10,142 nucleotides of DNA from NCBI GenBank assembly GCA_946061495.1, contig CAMGSV010000083.1:1-10142 (forward strand), given 5' to 3'. The notes beneath the pieces are model-generated. The model was given only the letters and a program-made list of their open reading frames with translations. It was not told where the DNA came from and ran no database searches. This document shows, in pieces, positions 1-5,671 of the stretch. Made by a program: the position numbers and the translations under genes. This DNA is from an uncultured Spirochaetales bacterium (GTDB lineage Bacteria; Spirochaetota; Spirochaetia; Treponematales; Treponemataceae). Within the stretch, counting starts at the first letter, position 1; each line of letters starts with the position of its first letter.

Positions 1-1334
1 CCTACGGCTATCTGGATTTCCTGCCGGGTGTCACCGTGAGGGCATCCCTGCCCCTGGAGCTGCATCCCTGGAAGGAGCCTGCTCTGGATGAAGTGGCGGT
101 GGCAGGTCGGCTTCACTGGGGGAACAGGCTGATGGTGTATGGCGGCCAGCTCTCCTTTGGCGGCCCAACCTCCCTGTTCACCACGGCGGCTCCCACCATG
201 ACCCTGAATCCACTGGCTGGCTTTGCCTTCCCCGCCACCACGGTGTCTGTGGGAATGCCGGGATTCAGCGGCAGCAGTGCTCCCTACGGCGGAGCGGTGG
301 TGGCCAGCTTGGGTAAGGGATTCGCCAAGGACCGGGTACGGTTGTGGGTCGCCGGCTCCCAGCGGAAACGGTTCTTTGCCGGAGTAACCGTTCCCTTCCA
401 GGTGGCGGCGGTGGAGCTTTCCCTTTCCACAACGGCAGGAGTCTGGTTTTTGGAGGAAAATCTGCCCAGCCTTGAGGACAGCTGGTTTGCCTCGACTCCC
501 GTGTACCATGAGGTCTGGCTCAAGGGATTGGCGGTGGAGGGGCGACTCACCTGGTCTGAGCTACGGCTCTATGGGAGCGGTGTGGTAGTGGAGCAGCCCT
601 GGGGTGGCTTTGGCTTCTGGGGACGGCTGCGGGGCAGTGTCGAGGTGACGGCGGGGAAGGTTCCCCTGCGGCTGCTGGCGGGAATCCATGGTGGCCGCCC
701 TGAGTCCATCACCGCCGACGGCTCGGTGCTGCGGGAAACCCTGCAGGTGTATGTGAATCCCCAGGTGACGGTGGAGCTGGGAGAATTGGCAGCAGTGCTG
801 GAGGAGGGGCGGCTCCAACTGGGCGTTGCCTTTGGTGCCAGCTTCAAGAATACCAACCAATTGCAGCCGGAGTCCTTTGCCGACGGAAAGCTCCGTGGTG
901 GGGTGGCCGTCATCTTTCCTCAATGGAAGCTGCAGCTGGTGGGAGAATGGACGGGAATAAGACTCAGCAATCTTGAGCTGAAGGAGAGCCTCCGTAGTCA
1001 GGAAAAATATGGTGGTGAGCTGAGCCTCACCCTGCACCAGCTGATTCCCCGCAGTAGGATACGGTTGTCTGGTTCCGGGCACTACGAGAATCGTGGCGGC
1101 CCCGAAAAGGATTGGATTGTGGTGGCGGGAGACGTGAGCCTGTATCACGGTGGCGGGAGCAACCACTGGTTTTCTCTGATTCCAGATTTGGATGCCTCCA
1201 CCCAAGTGGTATTCAGACGGATGGATGGATTTTATTCTGCCGCCACTGAGGCCAAGGCCAGCTGGAAGGTTCCGTTGCCCTTCGTTACGGTGGGGGCCTG
1301 GGTGGCGGTTCATCTGAAGCACACCACCCGGTAG
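1..1334 (+). CDS. Partial large beta-rich protein, probable outer-membrane protein (3' part only)
   Basis: The frame is open from the left edge of the window (first complete codon at 3) and reads Tyr-Gly-Tyr-Leu-Asp-Phe before the GTG at 36, so that GTG is internal and the gene begins upstream. About 443 residues are visible, ending at TAG 1332-1334. The sequence is rich in Gly, Val, Leu, Trp and Tyr. It has many stretches of alternating hydrophobic and polar residues broken by Gly/Pro/Asn turns, the look of a transmembrane beta-barrel or other all-beta envelope protein. No signal peptide can be seen because the N-terminus is missing. The last residues are basic and do not show the terminal aromatic residue common in barrel proteins. 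I recognise no named family. The gene converges on the GTPase gene with only 5 bases between the two stops, leaving no room for a separate terminator. The reading frame is well supported; the location is an inference. Confidence 0.75.
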   Translation, partial: YGYLDFLPGVTVRASLPLELHPWKEPALDEVAVAGRLHWGNRLMVYGGQLSFGGPTSLFTTAAPTMTLNPLAGFAFPATTVSVGMPGFSGSSAPYGGAVVASLGKGFAKDRVRLWVAGSQRKRFFAGVTVPFQVAAVELSLSTTAGVWFLEENLPSLEDSWFASTPVYHEVWLKGLAVEGRLTWSELRLYGSGVVVEQPWGGFGFWGRLRGSVEVTAGKVPLRLLAGIHGGRPESITADGSVLRETLQVYVNPQVTVELGELAAVLEEGRLQLGVAFGASFKNTNQLQPESFADGKLRGGVAVIFPQWKLQLVGEWTGIRLSNLELKESLRSQEKYGGELSLTLHQLIPRSRIRLSGSGHYENRGGPEKDWIVVAGDVSLYHGGGSNHWFSLIPDLDASTQVVFRRMDGFYSAATEAKASWKVPLPFVTVGAWVAVHLKHTTR

Positions 1335-1339
1335 GCGCT

Positions 1340-2608
1340 TTACAGCCGGGGCTCCACCAGACAGGCGTCCAGGTCGGCTATGATCTTGTCCTTGTTCATA
1401 TCCTTGCCGATGAACACCAGCTTAATCATGCGGTCCCCCACTGTTTCGTCCCAGTTCCGCTTGAACTCTGGATCCGCCTCCATGGCGGCCTTGATCTGGG
1501 CCTTGGTTCCCGTGGCCATCCAGTCGCCGGAGTAGCCAGCGTCAATCTGGCGGCCCGCCTGCTCCAACACAAAGGCACTGGCATTGTCGTCGCTAAGCCA
1601 CATGATGCCCTTGGTGCGGATGATGGTTTTGGGCCAGTTCTGGGCAAAGTCGTCCAGCTTCATGCGGTCAAAGGGCCGCCGCCGGAAGTAGACGAAGGTA
1701 CTGATGCCAAATTCCTCGGTATGGCTGTGCTGGTGGTGGTGGCCACAGCCGCACTCCTCGTCGTGGCCATGGTGGTGGTGACCGCAGCCGCACTCCTCGC
1801 CATGGTGGTGCTCGTGGTGGTGCTGTTGTTCCTCCTCGAACTGGTTGAGGGCGTTGAGCCAGCCAGCGGAAGTGAACACGTTGTCAAAGCTGAAGGAATT
1901 GGTTCCCAGAATCAGGGAGAGGTCCACCTGGGAGCGGCTGGTTTCGATGAGCCGAGCCTTTGGCTGCAGGGCCCGCACCACCTGTCGAACCTGCTCCAGT
2001 TCCTCCGGTGTCACCAGGTCGGTCTTGTTGATGAGCACGGTGTTGCAGAACTCAATTTGCTGCACCAGGAGAGCCTCAATGTCATGCTCCTCCAAGTCCT
2101 TCTTCAACAAGGAGTTGCCGCCACCAAATTCGCTCACCATCCGGGCAGCGTCCACGACGGCCACAATGGTGTCCAGCTTTGCCACCACCGGGAGATCCCA
2201 TTCCTCCGCCTCCCCGGCAGCCAGCATTTCCTGATAGCCCTCCGGAGGGCCAGACAGGGCGTCGATAGTCTCGGCAATGGGCTGGGGCTCGCAGATGCCG
2301 CTGGCTTCAATCAGGATGTAGTCGAATTTCCTTTGCTTGGTGAGGCTGATGATTTGCTCCATCAAGTCGGTTTTCAGGGAGCAGCAGATGCAGCCGTTCT
2401 GGAGGGGAACGATGCTGTCCTTGTCCTCCTCCACAATGCCGGCTCCCTTTTCAATGAGGGAGGCGTCGATGTTCACCTCGCCAATGTCGTTGACGATGAC
2501 GGCCACCTTGTAGCCGGTCTGATTGTTCAGTATGTAGTTCATCAGGGTTGTCTTGCCCGCTCCCAGATAGCCGGTGAGCAGGGTGACAGGAATACGATTG
2601 TCTTTCAT
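1340..2608 (-). CDS. COG0523 (CobW/YjiA/ZNG-type) GTP-dependent metal chaperone
   Basis: A G3E-family P-loop GTPase of the type that delivers metal, often zinc, to client metalloenzymes in the cytoplasm. Counting from the chosen start, the protein is 422 residues. It shows a Walker A motif GYLGAGKT at 13-20, the family's metal-binding CxCC motif (Cys73, Cys75, Cys76) in the setting NGCICCSL, an EASGICEP switch region near 101-108, and NKTD at 194-197 for guanine recognition. A His/Cys-rich linker at about 263-297 precedes a CobW C-terminal domain from about 302 to the end. An upstream in-frame ATG at 2671 would add 21 residues without family resemblance, so I prefer the ATG at 2606-2608, which begins MKDNRIPVTLLTG. 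No clear Shine-Dalgarno precedes it. No cobalamin genes are nearby, so a role in cobalamin synthesis is not suggested. The metal specificity (Zn, Ni, Co) cannot be read from sequence. Confidence 0.92.
   Translation of the reverse strand: MKDNRIPVTLLTGYLGAGKTTLMNYILNNQTGYKVAVIVNDIGEVNIDASLIEKGAGIVEEDKDSIVPLQNGCICCSLKTDLMEQIISLTKQRKFDYILIEASGICEPQPIAETIDALSGPPEGYQEMLAAGEAEEWDLPVVAKLDTIVAVVDAARMVSEFGGGNSLLKKDLEEHDIEALLVQQIEFCNTVLINKTDLVTPEELEQVRQVVRALQPKARLIETSRSQVDLSLILGTNSFSFDNVFTSAGWLNALNQFEEEQQHHHEHHHGEECGCGHHHHGHDEECGCGHHHQHSHTEEFGISTFVYFRRRPFDRMKLDDFAQNWPKTIIRTKGIMWLSDDNASAFVLEQAGRQIDAGYSGDWMATGTKAQIKAAMEADPEFKRNWDETVGDRMIKLVFIGKDMNKDKIIADLDACLVEPRL
1719..1823 (-). repeat. His/Cys-rich tandem repeat inside the GTPase gene
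   Basis: This stretch encodes residues 263-297 of the GTPase, mostly His with two copies of EECGCG (residues 271-276 and 284-289) spaced 13 residues apart. At the DNA level the 15-mer CAGCCGCACTCCTCG (plus strand) occurs at 1746-1760 and again at 1785-1799, a 39-base period, so one unit appears to have been duplicated. Such inserts in COG0523 proteins are known to bind metal as a store or sensor. Confidence 0.85.
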
Positions 2609-2611
2609 ACC

Positions 2612-2617
2612 ATTATA
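2612..2617 (-). promoter_or_regulatory. Possible -10 element directly upstream of the GTPase start
   Basis: The minus strand has a perfect TATAAT at 2617-2612, ending only 3 bases before the ATG at 2608. If used, transcription would begin at or very near the ATG, giving an almost leaderless mRNA, which fits the missing Shine-Dalgarno. No good -35 lies 16-18 bases upstream; the nearest TTGCCC would need a 20-base spacer. The region is AT-rich, so chance is a real alternative. Confidence 0.3.
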
Positions 2618-2660
2618 ATAGTAAAAAATTTGCAAGTGGGCAACGGTGTGGGGAATTCTC

Positions 2661-2690
2661 TTGGCGGGCAAGAGAAAAATAGCGTATATT
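2661..2690 (+). promoter_or_regulatory. Likely sigma70-type promoter of the 2718-3620 gene
   Basis: TTGGCG (2661-2666) and TATATT (2685-2690) are separated by 18 bases. The predicted start of transcription near 2697 leaves a short leader of about 20 bases containing the Shine-Dalgarno GGAAGGA (2699-2705), which favours translation from the ATG at 2718 over the ATG at 2697. The promoter lies back to back with the GTPase gene. Confidence 0.45.
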
Positions 2691-2717
2691 TAATCTATGG
2701 AAGGAATAGGGAATACA

Positions 2718-3620
2718 ATGCGAGAGGAACAGCAGCAAACCCGATTCTCGCTTAAGGGAAAGCCCTTGAAGGGAGTGGGCATTTTTTGGCCCTATCTCAT
2801 CATTCCCACCCACTGGATTACCCTCAAGCCGCTGCTCTTCTACCTCAAGACGGTGATTCTGGAATTCTTCCTGTTGCAGTTTGCCGTAACGTGGCGGTGG
2901 CGGAAGGCTAGGGTGGTGCAGGTCCATGACCAGCTGGATGACTATGTCCCCTTTCGTCCCGATCTCAGCGACACCTACCTGGACTTCATCAATTTTTGGA
3001 TTCGGCCGTTGAACTTCACCATTTTGCGCTTTGGACGGAAACGAGCCTTGCCCCATCTGGCACGGTTTATGGAAGCGATTGGGACGGCGTACTCCCAGGC
3101 GGCTCGTGTCTATAAGATCTGCATGTCCACCACACCTCGGCCGCTGGCGGGAAACCACAAGAACATGAAGACCATCCACCGCCTTGATCCCCATCTGCTG
3201 TGCGTACCCAGCCTCCATATTGCGGTGGTGGTGCTGGCTCACAGTTTTTTCACCGATGTTTTTCAGCAGGAAGGGATGGCGGCCGATGAGTTGGAACGAT
3301 ACACAAAGGAACTGTGGGATGGTGCGGTGGAAATCGGCGAAACGGTGCTCTACGTGAAGCAGCACAGCGTCAACTGCATCCCGGCGGCCCTCTACATGAT
3401 GACCCACCTGCTGAAGGGCCAGTTTACCATCCAGCGGGCCACCGAATTCATCGATTGCCTCTTTGCCACCGCCTCAGACATTGTTCCCCAGCACCGGCAG
3501 GAGATTCAAGACCACATCCACTACATGTTTGACCGACTGGTGCTGGAGGGCTGCACCGAGGATGACTGGACGGTTCCCGTCTTGCGGTGGCTAGCAACTC
3601 AGCCAGAGGTGGTGAGATAG
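2718..3620 (+). CDS. Conserved-looking hypothetical protein with faint PAP2-phosphatase-like motifs
   Basis: The protein has 300 residues from the ATG at 2718. That start is chosen over the ATG at 2697 because a purine-rich Shine-Dalgarno (GGAAGGAATAGGG) lies just upstream and the earlier ATG falls on the predicted transcription start. Residues 18-58 are hydrophobic and aromatic with Lys and Trp and could be membrane-associated, although no clean transmembrane helix series is present. KICMSTTPRP (133-142) followed by VPSLHIA (163-169) resembles the first two motifs of the PAP2 lipid-phosphatase superfamily (K-x6-RP and PSxH). A later His (216) might stand for the third motif, but its SR pair and the trailing Asp are absent, and the first motif has one residue too many. 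I do not recognise an exact family. Function is left open: a degenerate or divergent PAP2-like protein is one possibility, chance resemblance another. The gene stands alone, divergent from the GTPase. Confidence 0.8.
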   Translation: MREEQQQTRFSLKGKPLKGVGIFWPYLIIPTHWITLKPLLFYLKTVILEFFLLQFAVTWRWRKARVVQVHDQLDDYVPFRPDLSDTYLDFINFWIRPLNFTILRFGRKRALPHLARFMEAIGTAYSQAARVYKICMSTTPRPLAGNHKNMKTIHRLDPHLLCVPSLHIAVVVLAHSFFTDVFQQEGMAADELERYTKELWDGAVEIGETVLYVKQHSVNCIPAALYMMTHLLKGQFTIQRATEFIDCLFATASDIVPQHRQEIQDHIHYMFDRLVLEGCTEDDWTVPVLRWLATQPEVVR

Positions 3621-3737
3621 GTTTAGACTTTGTAAACTAGCGTTAGCCAAGATTATTTTAGTAAAAGTTGTAGAGCATATATCTATACAATACCTATGTG
3701 TTGGCGGCGGTGGAATCCTCTCCAAGTTCAATGTGTA

Positions 3738-3751
3738 GGATTGCCGAATCC
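3738..3751. promoter_or_regulatory. Small inverted repeat overlapping the lipoprotein promoter
   Basis: GGATT-GCCG-AATCC forms a perfect 5-bp stem with a 4-base loop. An outer ATGT/ACAT pair can extend it with a 3-base bulge. It covers the candidate -35 element (3741-3746). It could be an operator or a chance palindrome. No T-run follows, so it is not an intrinsic terminator. Confidence 0.3.
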
Positions 3752-3770
3752 ACATGGGGTATGCTATGAT
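3741..3770 (+). promoter_or_regulatory. Candidate promoter of the lipoprotein gene
   Basis: TTGCCG (3741-3746) and TATGAT (3765-3770) are separated by 18 bases, about 40 bases before the lipoprotein start. The intergenic stretch 3621-3812 otherwise shows only a weak GTTTA/TAAAC inverted repeat just after the upstream gene and no convincing terminator. Confidence 0.45.
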
Positions 3771-3812
3771 AACGTAAGGTATTAGGAGTTTTTATTAGTG
3801 TTGGAGGAACGT

Positions 3813-4430
3813 ATGAAAAAGATTTGTTTTCGAATAATCATAACCAGTTTTTTGCTGTTCATCGTCTTCACAGGTTGTGCTTCAACTTCAGACTCATCTA
3901 GGTCACGGACGCTGACGCTTGATGTGTCAGCACTTTTGGGTGATGATTTCTTGGAGGGCTGGAATGATAGTCTGCAAAACGTGGACTCAGGTTCAAAATA
4001 CACTGAATTATCAATTCGAATTTACGAAGTCTACTATGAAAAATATGGCATACCTGTTCGTGACTTCCTTTCAAGAGGAACTCCTGAAATGGTGATTTCG
4101 GAGGATATGACGGTTGACGGATTCACGTCATGGTATTGTGTTGATAGTATTTACGGTACTAAGCTGGGACTTGAGTTTGGGTATTACTCCGATCCTCGAT
4201 ATGAGGGTGTTTTTGGATTTCTTCTATATGATGGTAGTGATAAAGGTATCAGAACATTCTACGAGAGAGTTGGTTTGGAACATCACTGGTCTTGGATTGG
4301 GGATGATTTTGATGAGTCCTTTACCTTTGTCATCTCTCCTGAAGGATACGGCCGCTACTACGACTTTACCAATGTGCCTGACGGTGAGAGCATCAAACCT
4401 CGTGATGTGTACAAGGTGCGTAAGAGATAG
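3813..4430 (+). CDS. Orphan spirochete-type lipoprotein of unknown function
   Basis: The protein has 205 residues from the ATG at 3813, preceded by a strong Shine-Dalgarno GGAGGA (3803-3808). An in-frame GTG at 3798 is less likely because it lies upstream of that site. The N-terminus is a lipoprotein signal: Lys-Lys at 2-3, a hydrophobic core rich in Ile, Leu and Phe, then FTGC with Cys22 as the probable lipidated residue. Phe at -3 is atypical for enterobacteria but tolerated in spirochete lipoboxes. A short Ser-rich tether is followed by an acidic, aromatic-rich mature part of about 184 residues that keeps no other cysteines except one near the middle (WYCVDS). No family is recognised. Codon use is clearly more AT-rich than in the flanking genes, and the gene has no partner, which suggests recent acquisition or a fast-evolving surface protein. 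Confidence 0.8.
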   Translation: MKKICFRIIITSFLLFIVFTGCASTSDSSRSRTLTLDVSALLGDDFLEGWNDSLQNVDSGSKYTELSIRIYEVYYEKYGIPVRDFLSRGTPEMVISEDMTVDGFTSWYCVDSIYGTKLGLEFGYYSDPRYEGVFGFLLYDGSDKGIRTFYERVGLEHHWSWIGDDFDESFTFVISPEGYGRYYDFTNVPDGESIKPRDVYKVRKR

Positions 4431-4434
4431 GGGT

Positions 4435-4575
4435 ATGGCTAAGAAGATTTGGTATAGTGTTCCGCTTAAACTTTTTTGGGATGAGGTGTATCCAATACAA
4501 AAAAGGTTGACTTTATTGTATTCCGATGAGCAGATATATTTATCTTTGGTCCAGCAGAATGCTATGGCATCCTAG
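4435..4575 (+). CDS. Doubtful 46-codon ORF after the lipoprotein gene
   Basis: An ATG at 4435 opens a 46-residue frame (begins MAKKIWYSVPLKLFWDE, ends at TAG 4573-4575) four bases after the lipoprotein stop. The purines AGATAGGGG before it sit very close to the ATG and make a poor ribosome-binding site. The composition is AT-rich like the lipoprotein gene, so it could be a co-transcribed small protein or the remnant of a larger gene. A hairpin at 4494-4522 falls inside it, which weakens the coding case. No family is recognised. Confidence 0.25.
   Translation: MAKKIWYSVPLKLFWDEVYPIQKRLTLLYSDEQIYLSLVQQNAMAS
4494..4522. repeat. AT-rich hairpin of 11 paired bases in a 12-base stem
   Basis: AATACAAAAAAG (4494-4505) pairs with CTTTATTGTATT (4511-4522) around the loop GTTGA, with a single A-A mismatch. 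It lies between the convergent lipoprotein and radical SAM genes. No T-run follows on either strand, so it is not a classical terminator, although it may still block 3' exonucleases or weakly terminate. Confidence 0.5.
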
Positions 4576-4584
4576 GTTCCCTAG
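4572..4584. terminator. Very weak hairpin between convergent genes
   Basis: CTAGG-TTC-CCTAG gives a 5-bp stem with a 3-base loop just before the radical SAM stop codon (4590-4592). There is no U-tract on either strand. It is listed only because it is the only structure at the convergent end. Confidence 0.15.
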
Positions 4585-4589
4585 ACTCC

Positions 4590-5459
4590 CTACAGCCCCC
4601 GGAAATACTCCGGCTTGTAGCTGGTGCTGCTCCTGGCATGGCGGATTTGGTCCAGCAGCCGCTCCCTGTCTTGGTTCAGGGTGCCACGCAGGTTCACATA
4701 GTTGGAGGCGTGGTTTGCCCGGAACACGGTTCCCTCGGAGTCAACCTCCTGCAAAAAGAGCTCCATCTCCTCCATCACCTCGTCCGGCTCCAGCAGCTGG
4801 AATTTTCCCTGCTGCACCAGCTTGAACAGGGGGGCCTGCTCCTCCACCATCAGGGTCAGAAATCCTAAGAATTCCGGCTTCATGACGGAGATGAGGCGGG
4901 CGGACTCCGTGGCGTGCTGCGCCAGCCGCTCCCGACTGCCCAGTCCGGAAATCAGGGTGACTGAGGTGCGGAAGCCTGCCCCATGGGCCTTGACTCCCGC
5001 CTCCGACAGCTGTTGGGCAGTGACGCCCTTTGCCATGGAATGCAGCACCTGGTCATCCCCGGACTCCGCACCGATGTACAGCAGGTCAAGTCCTGCCTCA
5101 CGAATGGCCTCCAGCTCCTGGGGAGACTTGGCCAGCAGGTCCTGGGCGGTGGCGTAGGAGGAGATGAGCTTTGCATGGGGAAGCTGCTGGCGGACAAAGG
5201 AAAGGATTTCCACCATCTGCTCGGTGGTCATGGCCAGGGCATCGCCGTCCGCAAGGAACACCCGCTCCACGTACCTGCCGTAGAGCCTGGCTCCCTCTGC
5301 AATGTCCGCCTTGATTTCCTCCATAGCCCGCACCCGGAACTGTTTCCCCCGGTACATGGCACAGAAGAGGCAGGTGTTGTGGGCACATCCGATGGTGGCC
5401 TGGATGATGAGGCTCTGGGCCTCGCTGGGTGGACGGTAGACGATTCCTTCGTACTCCAT
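4590..5459 (-). CDS. Radical SAM protein (COG1032-like, GCxHNxCxFC subfamily)
   Basis: The protein has 289 residues from the ATG at 5457-5459. That start is chosen over upstream ATGs at 5477 and 5600 because AGGAGA sits 6 bases before it and the family resemblance begins there (MEYEGIVYRPPSEAQSLIIQ). The cluster-binding motif is GCAHNTCLFC, with Cys25, Cys30 and Cys33: CX4CX2C rather than the usual CX3CX2C. I recall this spacing from a widespread subfamily with the same GC-HN-C-FC-MY pattern. Further family marks are FLADGDAL (68-75), YIGAESGDD (128-136) and, near the C-terminus, FRANHASNYVNLRGTL (246-261). There is no B12-binding domain, SPASM or TRAM extension. The enzyme should bind a [4Fe-4S] cluster and S-adenosylmethionine, but the substrate is unknown. 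The gene stands alone, divergent from prfA, with its own apparently regulated promoter. Confidence 0.9.
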   Translation of the reverse strand: MEYEGIVYRPPSEAQSLIIQATIGCAHNTCLFCAMYRGKQFRVRAMEEIKADIAEGARLYGRYVERVFLADGDALAMTTEQMVEILSFVRQQLPHAKLISSYATAQDLLAKSPQELEAIREAGLDLLYIGAESGDDQVLHSMAKGVTAQQLSEAGVKAHGAGFRTSVTLISGLGSRERLAQHATESARLISVMKPEFLGFLTLMVEEQAPLFKLVQQGKFQLLEPDEVMEEMELFLQEVDSEGTVFRANHASNYVNLRGTLNQDRERLLDQIRHARSSTSYKPEYFRGL

Positions 5460-5491
5460 AACTTCTCCTGGTGTCATTGCAATGTGATGGC

Positions 5492-5510
5492 AGAAGAAAT
5501 GATTTCTTCT
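5492..5510. promoter_or_regulatory. Perfect 9-bp-arm palindrome in the radical SAM leader
   Basis: AGAAGAAATGATTTCTTCT has two perfect 9-base arms around one central base. Relative to the predicted transcription start on the minus strand (about 5514) it lies at roughly +4 to +22. As DNA it could be a dimer operator. The single-base centre means an RNA hairpin would lose its innermost pairs to the loop. Confidence 0.55.
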
Positions 5511-5528
5511 AGTACAGTTGATTGTACT
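5511..5528. promoter_or_regulatory. AGTACA-N6-TGTACT palindrome over the radical SAM -10 box
   Basis: Six-base perfect arms with a 6-base spacer abut the neighbouring palindrome at 5510/5511. The site contains the candidate -10 element of the radical SAM gene, the classic place for a repressor operator. I do not recognise the cognate regulator. Confidence 0.55.
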
Positions 5529-5548
5529 GGCTTTTCGTTTCTGTTCAA
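5521..5548 (-). promoter_or_regulatory. Sigma70-type promoter of the radical SAM gene
   Basis: On the minus strand TTGAAC (5548-5543) and TACAAT (5526-5521) are 16 bases apart, about 60 bases before the chosen ATG. The predicted start is near 5514, leaving a leader of about 55 bases with a good Shine-Dalgarno. Confidence 0.5.
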
Positions 5549-5636
5549 GGGGGACGGCCTGGCACCAGCTGGAAAGCCCAAATGCCCTCAGTATCTTCAA
5601 CGTGCTTTGTTATAAGACGTTGCAATTAAATCATTG

Positions 5637-5665
5637 TTGTGCTTTCTTCCTTATTCTGATATGCT
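5637..5665 (+). promoter_or_regulatory. Candidate promoter of the prfA-prmC-rel operon
   Basis: TTGTGC (5637-5642) and TATGCT (5660-5665) are 17 bases apart. The predicted transcription start falls on or next to the prfA ATG (5672), and no clear Shine-Dalgarno precedes that ATG, so a leaderless mRNA is possible. An alternative -10 (TATAAG, 5611-5616) lacks a convincing -35. Confidence 0.35.
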
Positions 5666-5671
5666 AGAGTC

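Noticed and set aside
561..1322. 253-codon minus-strand open frame within the beta-rich protein gene
   Set aside because: It is an antisense shadow. The plus-strand frame is open through the window edge and has the better protein character.
36..1334. GTG at 36 as the start of the first gene
   Set aside because: The frame stays open to the window edge with compatible sequence, and no ribosome-binding site precedes the GTG.
1721..2755. 344-codon plus-strand open frame antisense to the GTPase
   Set aside because: It is the complement of the GTPase gene. Its Val/Leu-rich start is just the antisense reading of the His-rich linker, and it has no family resemblance.
2613..3407. 264-codon minus-strand frame opposite the PAP2-like gene
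   Set aside because: It is an antisense shadow with low-complexity His/Pro-rich composition. The opposite strand has a promoter and Shine-Dalgarno.
3621..3637. GTTTA/TAAAC inverted repeat as a terminator of the 2718 gene
   Set aside because: It has only 5 AT-rich pairs with a 7-base loop and no T-run after it.
5460..5600. N-terminal extension of the radical SAM protein to an ATG at 5600
   Set aside because: The extension shows no family resemblance and would be encoded across the predicted promoter and twin palindromes. A strong Shine-Dalgarno supports the ATG at 5459.
4983..5615. 210-codon plus-strand frame antisense to the radical SAM gene
   Set aside because: The minus strand carries clear radical SAM motifs over the same bases, and this frame has none.
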